A stretch of 64,000 bases of DNA from Hygrocybe punicea. Lineage: Eukaryota; Basidiomycota; Agaricomycetes; Agaricales; Hygrophoraceae. The notes under the pieces are model-generated. The model was not told the origin of the DNA. It was given only the letters and a program-made list of their open reading frames with translations, and searched no databases. Made by a program: the position numbers and the translations under genes. The DNA is taken from positions 2,728,001 through 2,792,000 of the forward strand of contig OY744466.1 in the NCBI GenBank assembly GCA_963556145.1. The letters are read 5' to 3'. Positions 1-11,615 of this stretch are shown here, one piece after another (within the stretch, counting starts at the first letter, position 1; every line of letters starts with the position of its first letter).

Positions 1-768
1 GACAGCATTGAGACTTCATCAATGAAAATGTAGTCAACTCCTTCTAATCTACCTTTGAGCTGAGCAATGCTCATTGCTTCATTTCTGTTTGACATGTTTG
101 GATTGATGCTTAGGAAGTAGTGATAAGTTGAACCATTTTGGAGAGCTGCAGATGTGCCAGTAGGACCAAGAATAACAAATCTGTGAAACTCTTGTGTAAT
201 GTCAAAGAAATCAACAACTGCTTTGATGACCTGTGATTTTCCTGTCCCAGCCATTCCAGCAATATTCATTTTCAACTGGTCACTGCTAGGTGAGGAAGCA
301 TGATTTGCAATAATCCTAAAGGCTCTTTTTTGCTCAGTGTTCAGGCTGAATTTTCTAACTGTAGCATCAATTAGATGTTGTCTCTGTGCATTTTCAGCTC
401 TGAAAGTTTGCATCAAGTATGACTGGTCCACAATCATCACATCATTTTCATTTGGATCAGTATATGTTTTGTGTGCAGTAGACTTTGAGTTTGCAGGAAT
501 ATGTTGATTGCGCTCATCTAGTATTTCTTGTCTCTGTTCTTGAACAAGTTGTTTCCATTGACTACCAGGTTGATTTATTTCAACTTCAAGGGGAGCAGAA
601 TTTACTGTAATTGAACCATCTGGACATGGATCAAGCCAACCAATGTTTCTGACCATGTTTTCAGTGGCATCCATTTGAGCTTTAATCAATCTACCATGTT
701 GACCAAGTTTAGAATATTTGTTAGTGCCATAATCTGCATTATGTGTCAGGGCATTCAGCACAATATTA
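1..768 (-). CDS. Partial Rep-helicase of a Helentron-like element (HEL-F), helicase N-terminal part
   Basis: The minus strand is open across the whole stretch and runs off the left edge. It matches, codon for codon by eye, the HEL-C helicase at about 60240-60970. Reading from 768 down, it holds the linker before the helicase, then a Walker A motif (GMAGTGKS, about 270-235), the ILGPTGTSAAL stretch and the Walker B region (FIDEVSML) at the very edge. This places it in the PIF1-type SF1 helicase of Helitron/Helentron Rep-Hel proteins, which unwind DNA during rolling-circle transposition. I see no stop or frameshift in this part. The upstream Rep half is missing: similarity stops near 764, where an unrelated short repeat begins. 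It is therefore a truncated copy, of the same family as HEL-C. Family assignment is confident; activity is unlikely. Confidence 0.85.
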
Positions 769-874
769 CCAACTGACTTGGGATGCCTGAAAATGAGATT
801 GCCCAACTCACTTGGGGATAGCTGAATCAGGCTGAGATATATCCTGGCCCAACTGAGATGGTCCAGGCTAGTGT
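764..874 (-). repeat. Short dispersed repeat R, left copy, interrupted by HEL-A
   Basis: This segment is close to the reverse complement of part of 52015-52185. It contains two variants of a CCAACTCACTTGGG motif and one unit of a degenerate repeat built on GATATATCCTGGCCCAACTG. It ends abruptly where HEL-A begins (875). I do not recognise the parent element; it could be part of an LTR or a MITE. Confidence 0.6.
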
Positions 875-1440
875 TACGAGTTCTTCCATTTATGGAAAAC
901 TTGTTCTTATAAACCCGGTTTTCAGCCATTGAGGTGATTCATTCATCTCAGGGACTGAGGGAAAAATGTGTCCAAATATAGTAACTGAGTTCAAAATCCC
1001 TTTTAACTGGTTTCATTTCGGAATTCAGAGCCTTTATTAACTTTCACACATTATGGATTCTCATGAAAATAGACAAGGAGTATGTGATGGACACTGTCCT
1101 GCTGGAAAAAAATTATGGAGTGGATATGGCATAATTTGGACTACCTGTGAGCTATTTTGTGCAAGGAAAATGAGTATAGATTCAATAACTAGTGTAATAC
1201 TGCAATGTAAAATGTGGTAATTTCTAGCCATATTCTATAGCATGTATGTTATACTTTTGTCCACATAATGCACCTGGGGAACATAATATCTGAGTTTCTA
1301 GAATGCAAACAAGTGAGGGTGGTCCGGAGTTGTGGCTGAAATTTGAGCGGAGTTCAGAATCCAAAGTGAGAGCATTCGAGCTCAGGTGAATCCAAAACCT
1401 TCTGTGGCTCAACGGCCTCATCTCCCTCAACTTCGGACAG
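875..1440 (+). repeat. HEL-A 5' terminal region (shared by three copies)
   Basis: This block recurs at 13457-about 14030 (HEL-D) and 35855-about 36430 (HEL-B) with few changes. It starts with TACGAGTTCTT, followed by an imperfect palindrome (arms ACGAGTT and AACTCGT in HEL-B, one mismatch here). No open reading frame is shared between copies, so it is read as a non-coding 5' leader needed in cis for transposition. ORFs overlapping it on the minus strand are not conserved. Confidence 0.75.
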
Positions 1441-3400
1441 CACTGCCAGCTCCCTGCTGTCCCTACTGCTCTACAACTTTTCCATCCTCCTCTACTGTCC
1501 CCTAACTCTCTCCAGGAAACTTTTTGGCCTCCAAAAGGTCACCGATGTCTAGCAATAGTGTCACCAGCAACCCCAGCAACAGGGGCACATTCCGGCTGCT
1601 TTGGAGCGCCATGGAGGGTTTCTGAGGGCAGCAGGGGATGTGGTGCACCCACCTCCTGCTATACTAGGTGAGTTTTCTGTTTTATTAGCTGTCCTGGATC
1701 TGAATTGGCCATGGGTACTCACCCAGGTGTCACCTGCTTCTCCCAGCCATCCAACTCCCTGTCCAGCACCCTCCCAGCGTCCTTTCAGTGCCCCTATAGT
1801 CCCTGCACCAATTTGTGACCCTCCCCACTGCTGCCCCCATGCATTCTACCCCTTCTCTCTCCCTTCTGCTCATTCCCCCTCTCCAATCCTTCCATGGAAC
1901 TTCATTGACTGACTTATCATTCACATCTCACCACCACCTCTCATTACTGTCCTCTATTGCCCTCATTGTAGCCATACTGTAATAATTTGGCCATTTAATC
2001 AATTAATTTAATGAAATTAAATAAGAATAAATTGATAACTGCTTAGCAATCTGAAGAGTGGCCTCGATGGCGCAGGCGATTTTTTGGTAGTCAGTCTGCA
2101 TTACCAAATGTGGCATCTATCTATGCAAATTCTCTTCACAACTTCTGTGATGCATCCATGGAGTGTAAAACTCAAAAGCTTCTTTAATGCTGCAGTTCAC
2201 TCCATAGTTCACTGATTTTTTGGTAGTCAGTCAAATAAAGTTCGCACGGTTATCTGTAGTTAATCAGAGCTTGGACGCGTGACCTGACGAATTAGGCGAA
2301 TGCTGACCAATAAGCTGAGTTCAAGTTTTGTTCCCAGGCAGAGTGGGGGGTGTCGGGAGGGTGACACGTTGGTCGGATGGCCGCAGAGTTGGGTGTGGGG
2401 GGATGGCAGGGGTTGTGGGGGGGCCCTGTGAATTTTTTGGGGGGGTCCGGTTGGATTTGAGCTGGCAGGTGGGGGATTTATGGCAGATTGGGCACTGTTT
2501 GTGGTGCCGTGGCTGGAATAGGGCACGTGAATTTTTGGTAAATTACATGCATATTCTACACTATATATGCAACATTTTGTCCCACCAAAAGGAGTCCCCA
2601 TGTGGTGTGTGTGAGCCTGCAGAATGTCAGGAAAGTGAAGGTGGTCCGGAGTTGTGGCTGAAATTCGGACTCAGTTCGAAATCTACAGCCAGAGCGTTCA
2701 CACTCAGCCGAACTCAAAACCTTCTGCTCATCAACATCCCATCCCCTCCATTCCCGACTCTCCTGCTGGCTTCCTGCTGCCCCTGCTGCCCCACAACTTT
2801 CCCATGTCCCTCTATGAACCACCAAGCCCCACCAGGTAAGTTTTTGGCTCTTATTTGGCCCTCAATCCTCACTCACAACCCCACCAATACCCAGATCAAC
2901 ATGGACGCGATTCGGCTGCTTCTGAGCGCCAGGGAGGGTTCTGAGGGCAGCAGGGGATGTGGTGCACCCACCCCCTGCTGCTGCAGGTGAGTGTTCAGTT
3001 TTATTGACTGTATTTGAGGTGATTTGACATGGAGTGATCAGCCTGGCTTCACCCCCCACTCCCTGCCCTCCCCTCACCCAATCCAGCCCATCTCTACCTC
3101 CCTTCATCCCTCCTGCACTCCCTCAACCCATTCCCCACCCCCACCCCTGCTTCCCTTCCCTTCCTGGCCTGTTCTGGCTACCCCCTCCACCTCCCTCCTT
3201 TTCCCCCCCTCCAGCCCCTTCCTTTGGCCCCCATCCACCCCCCATCACTCTCCTGTCATCACTCTCACCACACTGTGCCTGTACCCTCTGTAGTAGCTCA
3301 TTTTGTATGATATTGACATTTAATTTAATTTAATTTAATTTAATTGAACTTATTAATTATTATTTAATGATGATTTAGCAAGAATATAAATGGTTAATTC
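1303..3400 (+). repeat. HEL-A non-coding leader with a ~1.3 kb-spaced duplication and AT-rich spacers
   Basis: A block at about 1310-2030 recurs, diverged, at about 2630-3350. Both start with a GGTGGTCCGGAGTTGTGG motif, contain a GCAGCAGGGGATGTGGTGCA stretch near 1628 and 2949, then a C/T-rich tract, and end in TTAATTTAA-type AT-rich DNA (about 1985-2030 and 3305-3385). Open frames in several registers arise from composition and are not conserved. No gene is supported in this 2 kb. Confidence 0.55.
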
Positions 3401-3840
3401 CGGTCCAAAAGCGGAGTTTAAACATTATTCCCACGATAGCGGTGGGGCACTGCAGCCTCATGTTTGACAGGGTGGCTCTTTCAATAACCACCAACCCCAA
3501 CTTTCACCCCACTCTCGAGTCTCAACTACCCTTCCTATTGCTGTTCCCCCTCTTATTTGGTAGTGGAGTGTAGATAGCATTTTTGTGCAATACATATCAC
3601 CAGTCAAAGGTGAGCTAGGCGGGGTTCTGTGCCTGTGACACAGACCAGAAAGCCATAGGTCCATAGGTAGTCAGTAGTCAGTAGTTTAAAATTGGTCTGA
3701 ACTGTTGGGATTGTGCCCTTCAGTGGACCAATCTTCAGCTGACCTCTAGAACAAACGGTAGTCACTCCGTTGACTGGGGCAGCATCACAACTGCAGACCA
3801 ATTGGCTGAAGAATCACCTTCCTCTCTTGCCGTTTCTAAC

Positions 3841-3894
3841 CTCTGATTGGCTAATCAGAGAGAGCGGATAGTTCCGCAAGAGACAGGTTATATC
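3841..3894 (+). promoter_or_regulatory. Putative promoter of the Helitron E Rep-Hel gene
   Basis: A perfect 8-bp inverted repeat, CTCTGATT and AATCAGAG around GGCT (3841-3860), contains an inverted CCAAT box (ATTGG). A TATA-like TTATATC follows at 3888-3894, about 100 bp upstream of the inferred start codon at 3993. Assignment rests only on position and motif. Confidence 0.35.
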
Positions 3895-3992
3895 AACACT
3901 CCCCCTGGACCCTGGATTTTGGTGTGTCAGGATTGGTTGTTGACCTGAACATCACATTTTATTTTTGATTGACTTTTATCCTCTTTGTCCCA

Positions 3993-4100
3993 ATGTAAGT
4001 GCCATGGTTTGCATCATAAACACCCACTCATGTCATTACATCTAAATTCAGGCATAACATCCAACAAACCCCTCGCAGTGCTGCACGTCAGAGTGAGCGT
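3993..4100 (+). CDS. Helitron E Rep-Hel, first exons with a start codon split by an intron
   Basis: Exon 1 is inferred to end at 3994 before a GTAAGT donor; the intron runs 3995-4051 and ends CAG. Joining 3994 to 4052 creates the ATG (AT + G), followed by codons for HNIQQTPRSAARQSER. Without splicing the frame upstream meets TAA and has no ATG. The frame then runs into 4100, where the LTR element is inserted; removing it with one GCGT copy joins GAG CGT to GAT GAA in frame. The basic, Gln/Arg-rich start is like that of other fungal Helitron proteins. The intron is predicted from splice consensus and frame only. Confidence 0.5.
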
Positions 4101-4258
4101 TGTAGTAGTTGTGCCTGGTCAGTCACGTGATCAGGTTCCCACGGTTTGACCTAGTCAGTAGCCTTCCAGATGTAGTAGTCAGTCCATCCTTCCTATCCAG
4201 TCGACCTTTCCCTCGAGTCCTGCGTGAGCCCCCGGAGTGGTACCTCGGTACCACTCCA
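4101..4258 (+). repeat. Left LTR of the short non-coding element
   Basis: A 158-bp repeat starting TGTAGTAG and ending CCACTCCA, matched at 6291-6448. It contains a GGTACCTCGGTACC palindrome (4240-4253). Confidence 0.8.
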
Positions 4259-4639
4259 ACGTGGTGATGAGAGTGACCTTCGACCCACGGATCTCTTCTT
4301 CTCTGCGTCTTCCTCTTTTTTCTCGCGAAACGACTTTTTTCGGCCTCACCACCCACCGCTGCGCAACTGCGGATTTTCCCTTCATTCACGGCCGTACAAC
4401 ACTCCAGTTACCCCCCGGCATTCGTGTTCAGCCCAATAGGGCCCCGCGTCGCCCCCCGTTGACCCAAAAACCCGGCCGCGACCCCTTTGAACACCCAAGC
4501 GGCAGGCCACGTCACATTTTCAACCCCCCCGTTTTTTCATCATTTCTTTTGTTTTCTTTCGTCATTTCTAGCCCCAGGCAGGCTCATCCGACCCTACGGA
4601 CCCTCGTTCGACGTACCGGAGCTCCGCGCTCGCCTACGC

Positions 4640-5420
4640 CACCCCGAATCCACGGTCGCGGACCTTTTCAGTCGCGCCACGGATCCACCACGTTTTCCCC
4701 GTTGGACCCCCGTTTCTTCGTGTACACCAGCCCAACCCACACTCACTCGACCTCCCGTGCCCGCGTTCCACCGGCCAGAACCACCCGCTGCGCTTCGTTG
4801 CCCCAAACGAAGCTGCCCCGCCCTTTTTGGCCAGACCACGGATCCGCCACGTCTTCCCCGTTGGACCCCCGCTCTTTTGCGTACCCCAGCCCCAGGGGCA
4901 TTCATTTGAGCCCCGGACCCTCGTCTGACGCCCTAGAGGCCCCCCGTTCACCGTCGTCACCCCGAACGAGCCGTCCCTGGCGTTTCATGCCCACCCAACG
5001 CCCAACACGCACCGTGCCACGTCAGCATTCCGCGACCCCGCTTCCCGTGGATCTCCACCCCAACCCACGCTCATCCAACCCCCGGCACCCACGTTCCACA
5101 TGCCAGAGCCCCCCGTTGCGCTCCGTTACCCCAAACGAGACCGCCCCGCCCTTGGTGACCCAACGACCTCGCCGCGTCACCATTGCGCCGCCCCGTTCTG
5201 CCAGCACAACCGGCCCCAGACCAGCTCACCAATCTCGCGGCCCACCCCCCAGAGCACCCTGCGTCTCGCTAACGCCCCGAACGAGCCCCCACCGCCGTTT
5301 TTGGTCACACCACGGATCCGTCGCGCCCCCCCGTTCTTTCGTGTACCCCAGCCTCACACGGACCCATTCGACCTCCCGTGCCCTCGTTCCACCGGCCAGG
5401 ACCCCCCATCCCCCTCCATT
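4640..5420 (+). repeat. Degenerate internal repeats of the short LTR element
   Basis: A block beginning CCACGGATCC and continuing into CCCCGTTGGACCCCCG appears near 4677 and 4843, about 166 bp apart. A more diverged version lies near 5311 and again leads into ACCTCCCGTGCCC and CCACCGGCCAG. This is a decayed tandem array and explains the spurious long open frames here. Confidence 0.6.
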
Positions 5421-6290
5421 GCGCCAAACGAGCCCCCGCCGTCGTTTCCAGACACCTGGGCCAGGCGCCACGTCACCATCGCGCGGCCCCATTCTGCCAA
5501 CATACCCAGCCCCGGATCGACTCACGAAGCTCGCGGCCCACTCGTTCACCATCCCGGAGCACCCCACCTCGATCCAATACCACCGTGCCCACCGTTCCCA
5601 GACCCCCACCGCGTTCCGCCACGTCACCATCTCTCGGCCGGATTCTTGCACCATACCCGGCTCCTCGAGCCCTCGTTCAGCTCCCCGCAACCTCGTTCTC
5701 GACCCTGGCGACTTCCCCGACCCGTAGGGACCCAAACGAGTCACCGCCGCGACCACTTAGCACCCCAGCGCTAGTCCCCTCATATCGAGAATCCCCGATG
5801 CCACCGCATGGCCCAATGCACCCGTATGCTTTCCCTTTCCCCCGTTTACACCGTACCTTGTCCCGTCCTATCCCCTTTCCCCACCCTCGACATTTATTGG
5901 ATATTCGACCTATCTACGAACCATCACTGCTCGACAGCACCGTACCTATTTACTTTCGCACGAACCACCCAGTCTATTTTCGGATCACAAGAACTCACAC
6001 CCTGGGCTACAAGAACTTATGGTTTTGAACGTTTTTATCCTACCCTGCGATGTGAGTCCCAGAGGCATTCGAGGATGGAGGAGCAGAGCAGAGTTACAGT
6101 TTGGTCATCTACCACCCCCAACGATCTTGGAGGACGATACGGTCCCGCCTCACGTGTAAGGCCCGGGGCATCGTGAGGGACTGGGAGTCGTGACTGGAGA
6201 GTTTTTTTCTTGGTCAGTTTTGTTTTGCTTTTTGTTTTCTTTTAGTAGCGGTATGGTGACGAGGACGTCACCATGAGGAGGAGGGGCACT

Positions 6291-6448
6291 TGTAGTAGTT
6301 GTGCCTGGTCAGTCACGTGATCAGGTTCCCACGGTTTGACCTAGTCAGTAGCCTTCCAGATGTAGTAGTCAGTCCATCCTTCCTATCCAGTCGACCTTTC
6401 CCTCGAGTCCTGCGTGAGCCCCCGGAGTGGTACCTCGGTACCACTCCA
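6291..6448 (+). repeat. Right LTR of the short non-coding element
   Basis: Matches 4101-4258. It is followed by the GCGT target duplication (6449-6452), after which the Helitron E reading frame resumes. Confidence 0.8.
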
Positions 6449-6452
6449 GCGT

Positions 6453-9400
6453 GATGAACGTCAGCTGGACAGTCCTGTACATCGTCGTATTCCTCAGCAA
6501 ACAGACCTTCCACCTCCACCCATCCTGCCTTTAAATTTGCCCTTCGTCAATCAAATTCAAGTGCCCCCCTACCAGGGTGGTGACCCTTTTGTCACTCCAC
6601 CAACTTCTTCTCCTGCTGCTGCCAGACTGGCTTTAGATGACTTGAGGGCACAAGCAGCTGCTACCAGTGCCATTTTGTTACAAACAGGCAGGCGGCGGCA
6701 GCATGGAAGAGCACCACGGAGGGCTCCTGCTCAGGGCCCTTTGCCTGCCCTGACTCCTGCTCCAACTCCTTCCACACCACACCTGCTGCGTTACCAGGTA
6801 GTGTATTTTACATCAATTGAGTCCTTTGGCTGACCCTTCCATCCAGCCTGCTCAAGAGAATGCCATCGCTGGCCCATCCACTGTGAGACCTGCTGTGCAA
6901 TGGGTGGAATATGTGAATCCAAATGTGAGTTATGCAATGAATGGCCATGATCACATTCTCACAATATATTTAGAATGCTGTTGCTGGCCCATCCAATCCA
7001 AGACCCATTATGCCATTGGCTGGACCTGTGATTCCAGATGTGAGTTACTGCAATTTTATTAAAATGTTGTTAATCTCACTGGCTTTGTAAGAATGTTCGA
7101 GTTGCTCAATATGAGGAGATTAGACAGTTTGTGACAGCCAGAGATCCATCTCCACTGCATCCACCACAACCTTCTCCTTCTCCATCCCCACCACCTCCTC
7201 TTGAATTGCCAGAGGCACGCCATCCTTTCAATAAGAATAGTATCATTGTCCATGACTTGGGGCACATGAATGTGATCTGCCACAATTGTAATGCCTTACA
7301 CTGGGCTGCAGAGAGATTAGCAGAGTCATCTCTCCACAATCCCAAGTTTGGCATGTGTTGCTACCAAGGCAAAGTCTCTCTCCCTCCTCTTGAGCCACCT
7401 CCTGCCGAGTTGCGCCACCTTTACGATCATAATGATGACCAAGCAAAACAATTTCGTGGTCACATCAGACAGTATAACTCAGCATTGGCAATGACCTCCA
7501 TTGGCCAGGATGCTGGTAGGCAACTTCACATAGATCACACCGTTAATCAAGGAGCTGGTCCCTGGGTTTATAAAATACATGGTGCCTGTCATCACTTCAC
7601 TGGCTCTCTTCTACCTCAAGAGGGGAGACAGCCTGCCTATGCTCAGCTGTACATTTGGGATCCAGTGCAGGCACTCAATATTCGCATGAACAACCGTGCA
7701 AATACAGGCTTGGATCGCAGGACAATGCGTCTATTGCAGGACATGCTCTATCGTAAACACCCTTCAGTTGCCCTTTACAAGCAAGCATTGGAACTCACAG
7801 CCCACATGCAACCTAACCAGGATTGCAGGATCCTTCTCCACTTTGACAAAGACTGTGACCAGCGTCGTTACAATCTTCCTGGTGCACAAAACAGGGAGAT
7901 AGCAGTCATAGTTCCTGGTGAAGGTGATAAAACAATGGAGCCCCGTGATATTATCCTCCACAGGAGGGGTGGTGGTCTAAAGCGCATTAATGACATGAGT
8001 CCCATGTACCAGTCTCTACATTTTGTCTTGCTCTTCCCTACTGGCCAGCTGGGTTGGCATAAATTGCTTGAACGTGGTCATGATGATGGTCAGGAGCCAG
8101 GAGATGGTCATGTGGTTGCTGTCAGGAGACGTAAAAAACTCTCCATGATAGAGTACTTTGCCTACCGTCTGCATCCCCGTCAAAATGAATCAAACCACAT
8201 TTTCAAGGCATGCAATCTCTTTCAGGAGTACATTGTGAATTCTTGGGCATCTGCAGAGCAATATTCCCTCAATTGGTTCAGACATAATCAAGATAAAATC
8301 CGCTCAGAGGTTTATAGTGATCTTGCACATGCTGTTGCTCAAAATCCTCATGTTGATGGTCAAGAAAGGGGAAAGCGTCTCATCCTTCCCTCTTCATTCA
8401 CTGGTGGCACTCGCGCTATGGTTCAGAATCTCCAGGATGCCCTTGCCATAAATCGCTATTTTGGAGGTGCCGATTTTTTCTTGACCATGACAGCAGATCC
8501 AAAGTGGCCAGAGATTACAAGAGAGCTACTTCCTGGACAGACAGCAGCAGATAGACCAGATTTGGTCACCCGTGTCTTCAGAGCCAAGGCAGCTCAATTG
8601 CTGGATGATATACACAAACGTCATGTCCTTGGTGCTGCTGTTGGTCGGGTCTGGACCATCGAGTTCCAAAAGAGGGGTTTGCCTCACATGCACATGATCA
8701 TCTTCCTCGATCGTGATCACAAGCTCCGCACTCCAGAGGAGATCAACAGCGTGATTTCAGCTGAGTTTCCTGATAAAGACACTCAACCTGAGCTCTATGA
8801 CTTGGTCTGCAAGCACATGGTCCATGGTCCCTGTGGCCCAGCTAACCCAAATGCACCCTGCATGAAGGATGGCAAGTGCTCAAAGGGTTTTCCAAAGGAG
8901 TTTCGTGAGGCAACCACCCTCTCTGAGGATTCATATGCCACTTACAGGAGGAGGGATGATGGCAGGAAGCACATTGTCAGAGGCAAAGAGGTTGACAATC
9001 GCTGGATCGTTCCTTACTCCCCCTGGTTCCTCTATCACTATAAGTGCCACATAAACCTGGAGTTGGTCTTCTCCATAAAGTCCATAAAGTACATTTACAA
9101 GTATGTCTACAAGGGACACGACCGTACCACCATGCAGTTTGGCACAGCCCAGGATGAGGTTCAGCTGTACCTTGATGCTCGCTATGTCTGGTCATGTGAG
9201 GCCTTTTGGTGTATAGTCCACTTCAGAACTCATGAAGAGTTTCCTCCTGTCTATCGACTCGAAGTTCACCTGCCTCTGCAACAGAATGTCACTTATGTTC
9301 CAGAACCTGGCCAAAACATGCAGGAAGTCTTGGACCGTGCCAAGGATACATCTCTCATGGGCTACTTTAAAGATAATCAGGCTCATGAAGTAGCTCGCAA

Positions 9401-11360
9401 TATCCTTTACCAGGACTTCCCTGGGAACTTTGTCTGGAATGAATCCAAGCATATGTGGACTGTCCGAAAAAAAGGCTTTGCAATTGGGAGAATGTACTAT
9501 GCTCATCCAACTTCCGGTGAACGCTTCTACCTTCGCCTCCTCCTCACTTCAGTCAAGGGTGCCACCTCTTTTGAGCACCTGCGCACAGTTGATGGTGTTG
9601 TTCATCCTACATTCAAGCAGGCTTGCCTTGCATTGGGTCTTCTTGAGGATGATCAGGAGTGGATTCAGTGTCTCAATGAGGCCAGCATCATGCAAACAGG
9701 TTCTCAGCTCCGCCACCTCTTTGTCACCATCCTCTGTGATTGCAGTCCAGCTCAGCCAGAACTTCTTTGGGACCAGTTCAGGGAGCACATCTGCGATGAC
9801 TTGAAGCATGCTCTTCGTCATAGAGGCATTCAGGAACCGAGTGACAACCAGGTCTATGATTATGGCCTGTATCTCATCGAGCGCATGTTGAGGTTCAGGG
9901 GAAAATCTTTGAAGGACTATGACCCTATGCCTGAGCCACAAGAGGATTGGGATCAGCAGTTCGGAAATCATCTTATCTTGGAACAAAGAGACTATGATCC
10001 AGAACAGCAGGCTGCTCTTGCCCAAGCACGTATCCCTACCCTCAATCCAGATCAACATGCTGCATTTGATGATATCATGCAAGCAGTTACTACCCGCTCT
10101 GGACAGTGCTACTTCCTTCATGGCTCTGGTGGAACTGGCAAGACCTACATATACAATACTCTTTGCTACGCACTCCGTTCCCAGGCAAAGATCATGCTGT
10201 GTACTGCTTCATCTGGCATTGCTGCTCTCCTGCTCATCGGAGGTCGCACCACTCATTCCCGTTGCAAGATTCCCATCATCCTCCATGAAGACTCCATCTG
10301 CAATATCTCAAAGAATTCTCTTGAGGCAGACCTGTTCAGAGCAACTGATCTCATCATCATTGATGAGATCACCATGCAGCATCGCCATGCTGTGGAGGCT
10401 CTTGATAGAACTCTCCAGGATATTCTCAACTCCAACAAGATCTTTGGAGGGATCTCTGTCGTCTTCGGTGGTGACTGGAAGCAGATCCTGCCTATTGTCA
10501 TCAAGGGGTCACGTCCTCAGATTGTAGGTGCATGTCTTCAGCGGTCCAGGATTTGGGAGGAGCTCAAGGTCTTGAAACTCAACACCAACATGCGCCTCAT
10601 GCAAGGACACCAGGAGGAGAATGACTTTGCCAAGTGGCAGCTGGAAGTCGGTAGTGGGAAACACACTGACAATGACAACAATGTCAACATCCCTCCTAAA
10701 TTCCAGCTCCCACAAAACACAGTCGAGGCTCTCATCACTCACATTTACCCTGGCATAAACCTCCTCCCTCATCCTTCTGATGCCTACTTTGCAGAGCGCT
10801 CCATCCTCTCAGCTCGCAATGATGACGTCCATGAGTTAAACAAGAGGATACTCATAGACTTTCCAGGCCAAGAAAAGATTTTCCACAGTGTTGATACAAT
10901 TAAAGATACTGGCAATCAAGATGTCATGTATCCTGTGGAATATCTTAACAGCATAAATCTCTCTGGAATGCCTGTTGCAAAGCTGGCTCTCAAAGTTGGT
11001 GTTCCCGTCATGGTTTTGCGCAATCTCAATCCTCAACAAGGCGTATGTAATGGTTCCAGGGGCATAGTAACTCGCTTTGCTAATCGTGTCATTGAAATTC
11101 GTCTCCTCACTGGTGATCATGCTGGCAAGCATGTCTTCATTCCTCGCTTGAAGATAGAACCTTCAGATGCTCAACTTCCTTTTCAATTTTCTCGCTTTCA
11201 ATTTGCATTGTCTCTTGCTTTTGTCATGACCATCAATAAAGCTCAGGGTCAATCTCTCAAACTTGCTGGTTTGGACTTTAGAACTCCTCCTTTCGCTCAT
11301 GGCCAATTCTATGTTGCAGTTTCTCGAGCTACATCAGTCAATAGTTTAAAAATAATTTAG
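6453..11360 (+). CDS. Helitron E Rep-PIF1 helicase (main body, introns at 6798-6846, 6925-6973, 7040-7091)
   Basis: Exons 6453-6797, 6847-6924, 6974-7039 and 7092-11360 are all phase 0 and together with the first exons give about 1602 residues. The product nicks and unwinds DNA for rolling-circle transposition. Numbered from the inferred ATG, an N-terminal CxxC-type zinc region (CHNCNALHW) lies near residue 245. The HUH motif (HMHM) is at 712-715, and the two-tyrosine Rep motif YIYKYVYK is near 847-854. Walker A GSGGTGKT is at about 1191, followed by Walker B (IIIDEITM) and a terminal motif VI region (FYVAVSRATS). The frame is intact from 6453 to the TAG at 11358-11360. The gene is broken only by the LTR insertion in its second exon, so it may be recently silenced. 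Splice sites are predictions, but frame and stop-free joins agree. Confidence 0.9.
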
Positions 11361-11477
11361 GATCCTAAATTACCATCTCCAACCACAAAGAATATTGTAT
11401 ATCCTGAAGTATTATTAGATTAGCTTCTTTTATATTCTGTACTCCAATAAATGTAACTTTTCTTCCTAGCACTTTAG

Positions 11478-11527
11478 ATCCCGTGGTTCACGGGATTATC
11501 ACCTCCCTACACGGGTCCTAAACCTAG
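11478..11527 (+). other. Helitron E 3' terminus with hairpin and CTAG end
   Basis: A perfect inverted repeat (ATCCCGTG and CACGGGAT around GTT, 11478-11496) is followed by a second CACGGG half-site and TCCTAAACCTAG. CTAG ends at 11527 and T follows. This matches the CTRR end and subterminal GC hairpin of canonical Helitrons, where it signals termination of strand transfer. Confidence 0.75.
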
Positions 11528-11615
11528 TAAATAATATAATAATAATAATAATTTGAATATAATAATTATATAAATGCATAAGTCCATATTTGTAGCAGAA
11601 AGTGACTAGCAGGAG

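Larger units (their letters stand above)
4101..6448. mobile_element. Short non-coding LTR retroelement inserted in the Helitron E exon
   Basis: Two 158-bp direct repeats (4101-4258 and 6291-6448) start TG and end CA, and look identical by eye. They are flanked by a GCGT target duplication (4097-4100 and 6449-6452). A purine-rich tract (GAGGAGGAGGGG, about 6275-6286) precedes the right LTR as a polypurine tract, so plus-strand orientation is likely. The interior (4259-6290) is C-rich, with no gag, protease or RT motif. A 496-codon open frame (4237-5727) is proline/arginine/serine-rich, and the other strand and frames are open too, which points to composition rather than coding. It is a non-autonomous TRIM/LARD-like element that must borrow enzymes. 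Confidence 0.8.
3400..11527 (+). mobile_element. Helitron E: canonical autonomous-type Helitron
   Basis: The element carries a Rep-PIF1 helicase gene and ends at CTAG (11524-11527) followed by T, as expected for insertion between A and T. The 3' tail has the form CACGGGTCCTAAACCTAG, with a perfect hairpin upstream (11478-11496). It lies inside the AT-rich part of the HEL-A leader: sequence after 11528 matches HEL-B at about 37190-37300. The 5' end is not resolved; it must lie between about 3390 and 3990, upstream of the first exon, and 3400 is a placeholder. A 2.35 kb LTR element has been inserted in its second exon. Confidence 0.7.

Noticed and set aside
2050..2080. tRNA gene (GGCCTCGATGGCGCAGGCG looks like an A box)
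   Set aside because: No B box or cloverleaf follows; it resembles the decayed HEL stem-loop instead.
1730..3333. Possible host gene in the HEL-A leader
   Set aside because: Frames on both strands overlap low-complexity C/T tracts and are not shared by HEL-B or HEL-D.
4237..5727. Long open frame (496 codons) inside the short LTR element as a gene
   Set aside because: All frames are long here because of C-rich degenerate repeats. No domain is present, and it starts inside the LTR.
9549..10121. Minus-strand 190-codon frame within the Helitron E helicase
   Set aside because: It lies antisense to a conserved helicase, has no recognisable domain, and is expected by chance in this codon usage.
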